Source of the DNA: Stenotrophomonas maltophilia | Lineage (GTDB): Bacteria; Pseudomonadota; Gammaproteobacteria; Xanthomonadales; Xanthomonadaceae | Assembly (NCBI RefSeq): GCF_023518235.1 | Contig: NZ_CP090423.1 | Location: 1,488,001 to 1,552,000 of the forward strand | Direction: 5' to 3' | Length of the DNA: 64,000 nucleotides | Part shown: positions 21,270 through 29,015 of the stretch, piece by piece | Layout: each line of letters begins with the position of its first letter | Position numbering within the stretch: the first letter of the stretch is position 1 | Notes under the pieces: model-generated | Seen by the model: only the letters and a program-made list of their open reading frames with translations | Told to the model about the DNA's origin: nothing | Databases searched by the model: none | Position numbers and translations under genes: made by a program

Positions 21270-21287
21270 ATCAAACAATCGTTTGAT
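21270..21287. promoter_or_regulatory. Palindromic operator of the PsrA/TetR type
   Basis: The site ATCAAACAATCGTTTGAT contains CAAAC-N4-GTTTG, matching the published Pseudomonas PsrA consensus (G/C)AAAC-N2-4-GTTT(G/C). It lies 17 bases before the TetR start and overlaps a possible -10 box, TAGTAT at 21267-21272. Repression of the TetR-fadB-fadA transcript, relieved by long-chain acyl compounds, is the natural reading. Confidence 0.75.
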
Positions 21288-21303
21288 TAAGGTCCGCCCG
21301 CCG

Positions 21304-21957
21304 ATGGCCAAGCCCGCCCACTTCTCGACCAAGGACCGGATCCTCGGTGCCGCCGAGGAGCTGTTCGCCCAGCACGGCTTCGCCGGCACCTCGCTGCGCC
21401 AGGTCACCAGCCAGGCCGACGTCAACATCGCGGCGGTCAACTACCACTTCGGCTCCAAGGAAAACCTGGTCAACGAGGTGTTCCGCCGTCGCATGGACGA
21501 GATGACCGGTGCCCGCCTGTCACAGCTCGAGCGCGCCCGTGCCGAACACCCCGGCCAGCTGCGCCCGGTGCTGGCCGCCTTCGTCGAGCCGGCGCTGGCA
21601 CTGGCCCAGGACCGCCAGAACGGCGGCGCCTTCGTGCGCGTGATCGCCCGCGCCTACGCCGAGAAGAACGACAACCTGCGCAAGTTCCTGTCCGACCACT
21701 ACGGCCATGTGCTGCGTGCGTTCGGCAAGGCCATCGGCGAGTGCATTCCCGACCTGAGCAAGGAAGAGCTGTACTGGCGCCTGGACTTCCTGGCCGGCTC
21801 GCTGACCTATGCGATGGCCGACTTCGGGCTGATCAAGCGTCCCGCCGGTGTCACCGAAGCGGCGCATCGTGCCCATGCCGCCCACGAACTGATCCATTTC
21901 GCCGAAGCCGGGTTCCGCGCCGCCGCACGCGCCAGCGCCCTGCCCGCTTCTCCGTAA
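21304..21957 (+). CDS. TetR-family regulator, PsrA-like, of the adjacent beta-oxidation genes
   Basis: This 217-residue protein has a TetR helix-turn-helix (about 10-55, with the motifs FAQHGFAGTSLRQV and VNYHFGSKENL) and a helical ligand domain with a TetR C-terminal family pattern (LYWRLDFLAGSLTYAM). The start MAKPAHFSTKD is chosen although the frame is open far upstream, because the longer form would run through the SMAG repeat and operator. It is read in the same direction as fadB, 53 bp upstream of it, and has the PsrA-type palindrome before its own start. PsrA regulators sense fatty acids or acyl-CoA; applying this here is inferred from the site and neighbours. Confidence 0.85.
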   Translation: MAKPAHFSTKDRILGAAEELFAQHGFAGTSLRQVTSQADVNIAAVNYHFGSKENLVNEVFRRRMDEMTGARLSQLERARAEHPGQLRPVLAAFVEPALALAQDRQNGGAFVRVIARAYAEKNDNLRKFLSDHYGHVLRAFGKAIGECIPDLSKEELYWRLDFLAGSLTYAMADFGLIKRPAGVTEAAHRAHAAHELIHFAEAGFRAAARASALPASP

Positions 21958-22010
21958 TTCCATCGGGTGCGACCCACCCCGTAACTGCTGACCAACAAAG
22001 GCCCTACACC

Positions 22011-24383
22011 ATGTCCAATTCCCTGCTAGTCCGCCGCGCCGCCGTGCTGGGTGCCGGCGTCATGGGTGCCCAGATCGCCGCCCACCTCACCAACGCTGGC
22101 GTCGACACCGTGCTGTTCGACCTGCCCGCCAAGGAAGGTCCGGCCGACGGCATCGTGCTGAAGGCGATCGCCAACCTGGGCAAGCTGAGCCCGGCGCCGC
22201 TGGCCAGCAAGTCGCTGGCCGAAGCCATCACCCCGGCCAACTACGAGTCCGGCCTGGAGCAGCTGAAGGACTGCGACCTGATCATCGAGGCCATCGCCGA
22301 GCGCATGGACTGGAAGCAGGACCTGTACAAGAAGATCGCCCCGTTCGTGGCCGATCACGCGGTGCTGGCCTCCAACACCTCCGGCCTGGGCATCAACAAG
22401 CTGGCCGACGTGCTGCCCGAGCAGCTGCGCCACCGCTTCTGCGGCGTGCACTTCTTCAACCCGCCGCGCTACATGCACCTGGCCGAACTGATTCCGGCCA
22501 CCACCACCGACAAGGCCGTGCTGGAAGGCCTGGAAGCGTTCCTGGTCACCACCCTGGGCAAGGGCGTGGTGTACGCCAAGGACACCCCGAACTTCATCGG
22601 CAACCGCATCGGCGTGTTCTCGATCCTGTCCACCATCCATCACACCCAGCAGTTCGGCCTGGGCTTTGATGAAGTGGACGGCCTGACCGGCCCGCTGGTC
22701 GGTCGCCCGAAGTCGGCCACCTACCGGACCTCCGATGTGGTCGGCCTGGACACCATGGCCCACGTCATCAAGACCATGGGCGACACCCTGCCGAACGACC
22801 CGTGGCACGAGTTCTTCAAGTCGCCGAAGTGGCTGGACGCGCTGATCGCCAAGGGCGCGCTGGGCCAGAAGACCGGCGCCGGCATCTTCCGCAAGGTCGG
22901 CAAGGACATCGTGGTGCTGGACCTGGAGAAGCAGGACTACCGTCCGGCTGACCGCACCGCTGCACCGGAAGTGGTCGAGATCCTGAAGATCAGGAACCCG
23001 GCCGAGAAGTTCGCCAAGCTGCGCGAGAGCCAGCACCCGCAGGCGCAGTTCCTGTGGGCGACCTTCCGCGACCTGTTCCACTACAGCGCCTACCACCTGG
23101 CCGATATCGCCGAGACCGCGCGTGACGTCGACCTGGCCATCCGCTGGGGCTACGGCTGGTCGCTGGGCCCGTTCGAAACCTGGCAGGCTGCCGGCTGGAA
23201 GCAGGTCGCGCAGTGGATTGCCGATGACATCGTCGCCGGCAAGAGCATGAGCAACGCCCCGCTGCCGGACTGGGTGTTCGATGGCCGCGACGGCGTGCAC
23301 GCCGCCGAGGGCAGCTACAGCCCGTCGCGCAACGCCAAGCTGCCGCGCTCGTCGCTGCCGGTGTACCAGCGCCAGCGTTTCCCCGATCCGCTGCTGGGCG
23401 AGAAGTTCGCGCCGGGCGAGACGGTGTTCGAGAACGACGGCCTGCGCATGTGGCATGACGGCGATGGCATCGCCGTGGTCAGCTTCAAGACCAAGATGAA
23501 CACTGTGTCCGACCAGGTGCTGGACGGCCTGCAGGAATGCGTCAGCCGCGCCGAGAAGGACTTCCAGGGCCTGGTGATCTGGCAACAGAAGGAACCCTTC
23601 TCCGCTGGTGCCGACCTGGCCGGTGCGCTGGGCCTGCTGCAGGCCGGCAAGGTCGACCAGTTCGAAGAAATGGTCGCCAACTTCCAGCGCACCAGCCAGC
23701 GCATCAAGTACTCGCTGGTGCCGGTGGTGGCCGCGGTGCGTGGCCTGGCCCTGGGTGGCGGCTGCGAGTTCCAGATGCACAGCGCCAAGACCGTGGCCTT
23801 CCTGGAAAGCTACATCGGCCTGGTCGAGGCCGGCGTCGGCCTGCTGCCGGCCGGTGGTGGCCTGAAGGAACTGGCCGTGCGTGCCTCGCAGGCGGCCGGT
23901 CCGGGCGGTGATGTGTTTGCCGAACTGAAGAAGACCTTCGAGACCGTGGCCATGGCCAAGGTGTCCAACTCGGCAGTCAATGCCCAGGAACTGGGCCTGC
24001 TGCGCAGCACCGACAAGGTGGTGTTCAACAGCTACGAGGCGCTGTACATCGCCAAGGCCGAAGCGCGTGCACTGGCCGAAGCCGGTTACCGCCCGCCGCT
24101 GCCGGCACGCCGCATCCAGGTGGCCGGTGACGTGGGTATCGCCACCTTCAAGATGATGCTGGTCAACATGCTGGAAGGCCGTTTCATCAGCCCGTACGAC
24201 TACGAGATCGCCGAGCGCATCGCCACCGTGCTGTGCGGCGGCAAGGTCGATCGCGGCACTCTGGTGGACGAAGAGTGGCTGCTGACCCTGGAGCGCAAGC
24301 ATTTCGTTGAACTGGCCCAGCAGGAAAAGACCCAGGCCCGCATCGCGCACATGCTCAAGACCGGCAAGCCGCTGCGGAACTGA
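22011..24383 (+). CDS. fadB: 3-Hydroxyacyl-CoA dehydrogenase/enoyl-CoA hydratase fusion (FadB/FadN type)
   Basis: This 790-residue bifunctional enzyme would hydrate enoyl-CoA and oxidise the 3-hydroxyacyl-CoA in fatty-acid degradation. The NAD-binding dehydrogenase comes first (GAGVMGAQIA near residue 12, then VHFFNPPRYMHL). The hydratase is C-terminal, with RGLALGGGCEFQMH as its oxyanion-hole region. This order is opposite to E. coli FadB and resembles Bacillus FadN. The start MSNSLLVRRAAVLG is at 22011; the frame is open further upstream but overlaps the regulator gene. Thiolase follows 69 bp downstream. Confidence 0.93.
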   Translation: MSNSLLVRRAAVLGAGVMGAQIAAHLTNAGVDTVLFDLPAKEGPADGIVLKAIANLGKLSPAPLASKSLAEAITPANYESGLEQLKDCDLIIEAIAERMDWKQDLYKKIAPFVADHAVLASNTSGLGINKLADVLPEQLRHRFCGVHFFNPPRYMHLAELIPATTTDKAVLEGLEAFLVTTLGKGVVYAKDTPNFIGNRIGVFSILSTIHHTQQFGLGFDEVDGLTGPLVGRPKSATYRTSDVVGLDTMAHVIKTMGDTLPNDPWHEFFKSPKWLDALIAKGALGQKTGAGIFRKVGKDIVVLDLEKQDYRPADRTAAPEVVEILKIRNPAEKFAKLRESQHPQAQFLWATFRDLFHYSAYHLADIAETARDVDLAIRWGYGWSLGPFETWQAAGWKQVAQWIADDIVAGKSMSNAPLPDWVFDGRDGVHAAEGSYSPSRNAKLPRSSLPVYQRQRFPDPLLGEKFAPGETVFENDGLRMWHDGDGIAVVSFKTKMNTVSDQVLDGLQECVSRAEKDFQGLVIWQQKEPFSAGADLAGALGLLQAGKVDQFEEMVANFQRTSQRIKYSLVPVVAAVRGLALGGGCEFQMHSAKTVAFLESYIGLVEAGVGLLPAGGGLKELAVRASQAAGPGGDVFAELKKTFETVAMAKVSNSAVNAQELGLLRSTDKVVFNSYEALYIAKAEARALAEAGYRPPLPARRIQVAGDVGIATFKMMLVNMLEGRFISPYDYEIAERIATVLCGGKVDRGTLVDEEWLLTLERKHFVELAQQEKTQARIAHMLKTGKPLRN

Positions 24384-24395
24384 CGGAAGACATCG

Positions 24396-24420
24396 GTAGT
24401 GCCGGCCGCTGGCCGGCAAC
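24396..24420 (+). repeat. SMAG palindrome inside the fadB-fadA gap
   Basis: A single GTAGTGCCGGCCGCTGGCCGG unit sits 12 bases after the fadB stop and 32 before the fadA start. In the mRNA it would form a stable hairpin between two co-transcribed genes and could protect or insulate the upstream message. Confidence 0.88.
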
Positions 24421-24452
24421 CTCTTCCAAACCCTATTCAAGAGATCACTGCA

Positions 24453-25661
24453 ATGACCAAGCAAATCCAGGACGCCTACATCGTCGCCGCCACCCGTACC
24501 CCGGTTGGCAAGGCGCCCAAGGGCATGTTCCGCAACACCCGCCCCGACGACATGCTTGCGCACGTGCTGCGCAGCGTCGTCGCACAGGCGCCGGGCGTGG
24601 ACGTCAACCGCATCGATGACGCGATCATCGGCTGCGCCATGCCGGAAGCCGAGCAGGGCATGAACGTGGCGCGCATCGGCGTGCTGCTGGCCGGCCTGCC
24701 CAACACCATCGCCGCACAGACCGTGAACCGCTTCTGCTCCTCCGGCCTGCAGGCGGTGGCGCAGGCTGCCGATGCGATCCGCCTGGGCAACGCCGACCTG
24801 ATGCTGGCCGGCGGCACCGAGTCGATGTCGATGGTGCCGATGATGGGCAACAAGATCGCGATGGCACCGAGCGTGTTCGACAACGACCACGTGGCCATCG
24901 CCTACGGCATGGGCATCACCGCCGAGAAGGTGGCCGAAGAGTGGAAGGTCTCGCGCGAAGACCAGGACGCCTTTGCCCTCGCCTCGCACCAGAAGGCCAT
25001 GGCCGCGATCCAGAACGGCGAGTTCAAGGACGAGATCAGCCCGTACGAAATCGTCTCGCACCTGCCGGACCTGGCCGATGGCCAGCGCATCATCACCCGC
25101 AACAAGATCGCCGACACCGACGAAGGCCCGCGCCCGGATTCTTCGGCTGAAGGCCTGGCCAAGCTGCGCCCGGTGTTCCGCAACGGCCAGTTCGGCGGCA
25201 CCGTCACCGCCGGCAACTCCTCGCAGATGAGCGATGGTGCCGGTGCGGTGCTGCTGGCCTCGGAACAGGCGATCAAGGATTACGGCCTGACCCCGCTGGC
25301 CCGTTTCGTCAGCTTCTCGGTGGCCGGCGTGCGTCCGGAAGTGATGGGCATCGGCCCGATCGCCGCCATTCCGAAGGCCCTGAAGCAGGCCGGCCTGACT
25401 CAGGATCAGCTGGACTGGATTGAATTGAACGAAGCGTTCGCCGCGCAGTCGCTGGCGGTGATCCGCGATTGCGGCCTGGACCCGAGCAAGGTCAACCCGC
25501 TGGGCGGCGCGATCGCCCTGGGCCACCCGCTGGGTGCGACCGGCGCGATCCGTACCGCCACCCTGCTGCACGGCCTGCGTCGTCGCCAGCAGAAGTACGG
25601 CATGGTGACCATGTGCATCGGCACCGGCATGGGCGCGGCGGGTATTTTCGAGGCGCTGTAA
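24453..25661 (+). CDS. fadA: Acetyl-CoA C-acyltransferase (3-ketoacyl-CoA thiolase)
   Basis: Thiolase cleaves 3-ketoacyl-CoA to acetyl-CoA and a shortened acyl-CoA. The 402-residue protein has the nucleophile C95 in NRFCSSGLQ, the histidine motif GGAIALGHPLGATG and the second cysteine in MCIGTGMG. The ATG at 24453 follows AAGAGA. With fadB it forms the two subunits of a trifunctional-type complex, probably controlled by the regulator two genes upstream. Confidence 0.96.
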   Translation: MTKQIQDAYIVAATRTPVGKAPKGMFRNTRPDDMLAHVLRSVVAQAPGVDVNRIDDAIIGCAMPEAEQGMNVARIGVLLAGLPNTIAAQTVNRFCSSGLQAVAQAADAIRLGNADLMLAGGTESMSMVPMMGNKIAMAPSVFDNDHVAIAYGMGITAEKVAEEWKVSREDQDAFALASHQKAMAAIQNGEFKDEISPYEIVSHLPDLADGQRIITRNKIADTDEGPRPDSSAEGLAKLRPVFRNGQFGGTVTAGNSSQMSDGAGAVLLASEQAIKDYGLTPLARFVSFSVAGVRPEVMGIGPIAAIPKALKQAGLTQDQLDWIELNEAFAAQSLAVIRDCGLDPSKVNPLGGAIALGHPLGATGAIRTATLLHGLRRRQQKYGMVTMCIGTGMGAAGIFEAL

Positions 25662-25705
25662 GGTTCAAAGCGCTGCCGGTCGGGATATCGGTTTGCTGTG
25701 GGGCC

Positions 25706-25884
25706 CGGGTGGGTGAGGCTGCCCGGGACACGCCGTAAACCCGTCCTTGGGGGCTTGGCAGCGGCTTGCTAGCGTGCGCAATCCTGCGCACGCAGCAAGG
25801 CCGGGGTTGGGCGTCCTGCCCAACCCGCCAGGCGCATGCGCCTGGCCCATGCCGCTGACAGTCCCGGTCAGCCTCACCCGCCCG
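25706..25884 (+). repeat. Structured repeat, expanded copy, after fadA
   Basis: Outer arms 25706-25729 and 25861-25884 pair at 22 of 24 positions. The core begins ACGCCGTAAACCCGTCC like the other copies in this window but is 131 nt instead of 52. The apex of the last inner stem (AGCGGC...GCCGCT) has been enlarged with three further hairpins, including CTTGCT-GCGTGCGCA paired with TGCGCACGC-AGCAAG. The core reads in the same direction as fadA, so it would lie in its 3' untranslated region. Confidence 0.8.
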
Positions 25885-25939
25885 CGCCACCCAACATTCC
25901 GCGCGGCGGAGGGATGAGCAAAGGCAGGGTCAAACGCTG

Positions 25940-25978
25940 GGGTCAGAGCCCTTTGCTGCGCAAAGAGATCTGACCCCG
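25940..25978. repeat. GGGGTC-type dispersed palindrome, copy 1
   Basis: GGGGTCAGA and TCTGACCCC flank an inner CTTTGC-TGC-GCAAAG hairpin. A sister copy is at 53612-53650. Confidence 0.75.
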
Positions 25979-25984
25979 ATCCAC

Positions 25985-26014
25985 GAAAAAGGCAGCCAAT
26001 GGCTGCCTTTTTTG
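25985..26014. terminator. Bidirectional intrinsic terminator between fadA and galU
   Basis: GGCAGCC-AAT-GGCTGCC is flanked by AAAAA on one side and TTTTTTT on the other. It can stop fadA transcripts on the plus strand and galU transcripts on the minus strand. Confidence 0.85.
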
Positions 26015-26071
26015 CTTTTGCTTCTGCCCTTGATTCCGCCCTTCCCGTCCGCGCCCACGGGAAATCTGACA

Positions 26072-26177
26072 GGCGGGACGGGTGGGCCTTTGCAGGACCG
26101 TTGGCGCCATGGATGGCGCCATCGAGCCCCCATGGACGGGTTTACGGCGTGTCCTGCAAAGGCCCACCCGTCCCGCC
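26072..26177 (-). repeat. Structured repeat, standard copy, after galU
   Basis: Outer arms 26072-26098 and 26151-26177 are complementary at all 27 positions. The 52-nt core, read on the minus strand, begins ACGCCGTAAACCCGTCCATG and ends with TGGCGCCAT-CC-ATGGCGCCA. It lies in the 3' untranslated region of galU in the sense direction and differs from the core at 51341 by one base. Confidence 0.85.
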
Positions 26178-26223
26178 CATCACGTATCAATCAAGGCGCT
26201 GCACGGAGCGCTTGATAGAACCC

Positions 26224-27102
26224 TTATTCCGCCAGCATCGCCGCCAGCTTCTCCCGCGCCGGACCGGCCAGCTTCGGGTTGTCCAGCGCGAAGCGGATCG
26301 TCGCTTCGACCAGACCCAGGTGCGTACCGCAGTCGAAACGGGTGCCCTCGAACCGATAGGCGTCGACCTGTTCGGTCTTCAGCAGCTGCGCGATCGCATC
26401 GGTCAGCTGAATCTCGCCACCGGCACCGCTGCCGGTCTGCTCCAGCAGTTCGAAGATCTTCGGGCTCAGCACATAGCGGCCGACCACGGCCAGATCACTC
26501 GGCGCGTCCTCCGGCTTGGGCTTCTCCACGATCTGCGAGATACGTCCCTTGCGGCCATCGAACGCCTCGGTGGCGACGATGCCATAGCTGGCGGTCTTGT
26601 CATGCGGCACGTCTTCCACCGCGATCACGCTGGCGCCACTGGCTTCGTTGAGATCGGCCATCTGCTTCAACGCGCCGTCGCCACGGTTCCAGATCAGGTC
26701 GTCCGGCAGCAGCACGGCAAAGGGCTCGTCGCCGATGACCGCCTTGGCGCAGAGCACCGCATGGCCCAGGCCCAGGGCTTCGGCCTGGGTGACGAAGATC
26801 GCGCGCACGCCGTTGGGCAGCACGTGGCGGATCATCTCCAGCTGTTCCTGCTTGCCAGCGCGCTCGAGCTTCTGCTCCAGCTCGTAGGCCTTGTCGAAAT
26901 AGTCGGCCACCGCGTGCTTGTAGCGGTTGGTGATGAACACCAGCGTGTCGCAGCCCGCTTCAATCGCTTCGTCCACCGCGTACTGGATCAGCGGACGATC
27001 AATGATGGGCAGCATCTCCTTCGGCACGGTCTTGGTTGCGGGCAGAAAACGCGTGCCCAGCCCTGCCACGGGAAATACCGCCTTGCGAATTCGCTTGCTC
27101 AT
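26224..27102 (-). CDS. galU: UTP-glucose-1-phosphate uridylyltransferase
   Basis: GalU makes UDP-glucose for LPS, exopolysaccharide and osmoprotectant synthesis. The 292-residue protein has the nucleotide-binding signature GLGTRFLPATKTVPKEMLP near its start and the sugar-binding region SDLAVVGRYVLSP. Its start overlaps the end of the upstream dehydratase gene by four bases, so it is the last gene of the polysaccharide run. Confidence 0.97.
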   Translation of the reverse strand: MSKRIRKAVFPVAGLGTRFLPATKTVPKEMLPIIDRPLIQYAVDEAIEAGCDTLVFITNRYKHAVADYFDKAYELEQKLERAGKQEQLEMIRHVLPNGVRAIFVTQAEALGLGHAVLCAKAVIGDEPFAVLLPDDLIWNRGDGALKQMADLNEASGASVIAVEDVPHDKTASYGIVATEAFDGRKGRISQIVEKPKPEDAPSDLAVVGRYVLSPKIFELLEQTGSGAGGEIQLTDAIAQLLKTEQVDAYRFEGTRFDCGTHLGLVEATIRFALDNPKLAGPAREKLAAMLAE

Positions 27103-29012
27103 TGGTGCCTGTTGGCCTCACGTGCCGGGAAAGGCACGACTTTAGCGGATGAAATGTAAGCGTCCTGTTCGATCGGCGAGAATTCCGGCATCGTCGTGAA
27201 CAGAATTTCCTGGATGCTGGCGGTGTCGTAGCTGGCGATCGCCTCGCGCAGACGCGGCACGTTGCCCAGCACCAGGTCGCGCGAGAACGCGCGCACGCCG
27301 GCCTCGAGAATCTTCGGATGCGCGGTCGAACGATAATCCTCGTCCGAATAGAACAGCGTCTCGTGCAGCTTCTCGCCGGGGCGCAGGCCGGTGTAGATGA
27401 TCTGGATGTCCTTGTAAGGCTGCTTGCCGGTCAGGCGGATCATCTGCTCGGCCAGCACGCGGATCGGCACCGGCTCGCCCATGTCCAGCGTATAGATGGC
27501 GCCATGCGACGCCGAGGCGGCTGCCTGCAGGATCAGCTGGCAGGCCTCGGGGATGGTCATGAAGTACCGGCTGACTTCCGGGTCGGTGACGGTGATCGGA
27601 CCACCCCGCAGGATCTGTTCGCGGAACAGCGGCACCACGCTGCCGGCCGAGGCCAGCACGTTGCCGAAGCGGACCGTGACGAAACGGGTGTGCGTGGACT
27701 TCTGGTCCAGGCTCTGGCAGATCATCTCGGCGTAGCGCTTGCTCGCACCCAGCGCATTGACCGGATCGACCGCCTTGTCGGTGGAGATGAACACGAAATG
27801 CTCCACCCGTGCCTCCAGGCACGCGCGGGCCACGTTCTCGGTCGCCAGGATGTTGTTGCGCACCGCTTCGCGCAGCTGCCGCTCCAGCACGGGCACGTGC
27901 TTGTAGGCGGCGGCGTGGAAGGCGGTATCGACCGGATGCAGCGACAACGCGTGGCGGATCACCGCCGGGTCGCCGCAATCGCCGAGTACGGCCTCGATCT
28001 CGACATCGGGAAAGCTGCGGCGCAGCTCGCCTTCGATGGTCAACAGCAGCAGCTCGCTGATTTCCAGCAGGATGATGCGGCCGGCACCATGTCGTGCGCA
28101 CTGCCGGCACAGCTCGGAGCCGATCGAGCCACCGGCGCCGGTCACCATCACGGTGCGTCCGCCCAGCCAGCCCCGGATCAGGTTCCAGTCCGGCATGATC
28201 GGCTTGCGCCCCAGCAGGTCTTCGATCGCCACTTCCTTCAGCTGGCCCGGCAACGACTGGCCCTGCAGGATGTCGCTGAGCTTGGGCACGGTGCGGAACG
28301 GCACGCCGGTGCTTTCACAGATGGCGACCACCCGCTGCATGCCAGCGGCATCCAGCGATGGAATGGCGATGACCAGCAGCTTGGCCGCGGTTTCGCGCAC
28401 CACGGTCGGCGCATCGTCCAGCGTGCCCAGGATCGGCAGACCCTGCAGCTTGGCCCCACGCAGGTGCGGGGCGTCGTCGAGCAGGCCGACCGGCTCGAAA
28501 TTGCCGGAGCGGCGCAGGTCGCGTACCAGGGTCTCGGCCGCCTGGCCGGCGCCCAGGATCAGTACCCGGCGCGCGCTGGAATCGGACTGCAGTGCCTGGT
28601 AATCCTTCCAGGCCCGGTACAACAGGCGCGGTGCGCCCAGCAGCGCCGACAGCGCGAACGGATAGATCACCAGCACCGACATCGGCACGCCGTCGAAGCG
28701 CTTCCACATCAGCACCAGGACGATGGCGACCATGCCGATGAAGCTGGCCTTGAAGATGTTCAGCAGGTCGCTGACGCTGGCGAAACGCCACAGCCCGCGA
28801 TACAGGCCCACCCGCCAGAACACCAGGCCCTGCAGCAGCAGCACCAGGGTGGTATCGACATTCCAGAGCGGCAACGCAGGCGCGTTGGGCAGGATCGAGT
28901 AGCGACCTGCATGGAGCAACTGCCAGCATGCCCAGACCATGAACAGGTCATGGCAGACGATGGCCGAACGCGGCATCAGGCCGAGAATTCTGTCCCGCCA
29001 GGGTGAAGCCAT
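27099..29012 (-). CDS. Membrane-bound nucleoside-diphosphate-sugar epimerase/dehydratase (WbpM/CapD/PglF type)
   Basis: This 637-residue protein has four to five membrane segments in residues 1-130, then two Rossmann regions. The second carries the NAD motif GAGGSIGSEL and the short-chain dehydrogenase active region STDKAVDPVNALGASKRYAEM-type (TDK and SKRYAE visible). Relatives are UDP-GlcNAc 4,6-dehydratases that start the synthesis of QuiNAc or bacillosamine-type sugars for O-antigen or glycans. The upstream lipid-sugar transferase (three bases away) and the downstream galU support a role in surface polysaccharide. The exact sugar is not readable from sequence. Confidence 0.88.
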   Translation of the reverse strand: MASPWRDRILGLMPRSAIVCHDLFMVWACWQLLHAGRYSILPNAPALPLWNVDTTLVLLLQGLVFWRVGLYRGLWRFASVSDLLNIFKASFIGMVAIVLVLMWKRFDGVPMSVLVIYPFALSALLGAPRLLYRAWKDYQALQSDSSARRVLILGAGQAAETLVRDLRRSGNFEPVGLLDDAPHLRGAKLQGLPILGTLDDAPTVVRETAAKLLVIAIPSLDAAGMQRVVAICESTGVPFRTVPKLSDILQGQSLPGQLKEVAIEDLLGRKPIMPDWNLIRGWLGGRTVMVTGAGGSIGSELCRQCARHGAGRIILLEISELLLLTIEGELRRSFPDVEIEAVLGDCGDPAVIRHALSLHPVDTAFHAAAYKHVPVLERQLREAVRNNILATENVARACLEARVEHFVFISTDKAVDPVNALGASKRYAEMICQSLDQKSTHTRFVTVRFGNVLASAGSVVPLFREQILRGGPITVTDPEVSRYFMTIPEACQLILQAAASASHGAIYTLDMGEPVPIRVLAEQMIRLTGKQPYKDIQIIYTGLRPGEKLHETLFYSDEDYRSTAHPKILEAGVRAFSRDLVLGNVPRLREAIASYDTASIQEILFTTMPEFSPIEQDAYISSAKVVPFPAREANRHQ

Positions 29013-29015
29013 AAG

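Noticed and set aside
22026..25571. Open frame of over 1100 codons opposite fadB and fadA
   Set aside because: It is a shadow of two well-supported genes; composition is an artefact of GC-rich third positions.
25930..26215. Short frames containing HGRVYGVS- or WTGLRRVL-like peptides, also seen near 51300 and 55850
   Set aside because: These peptides are translations of the conserved core of the structured repeat in different frames; no ribosome site or codon bias supports them.
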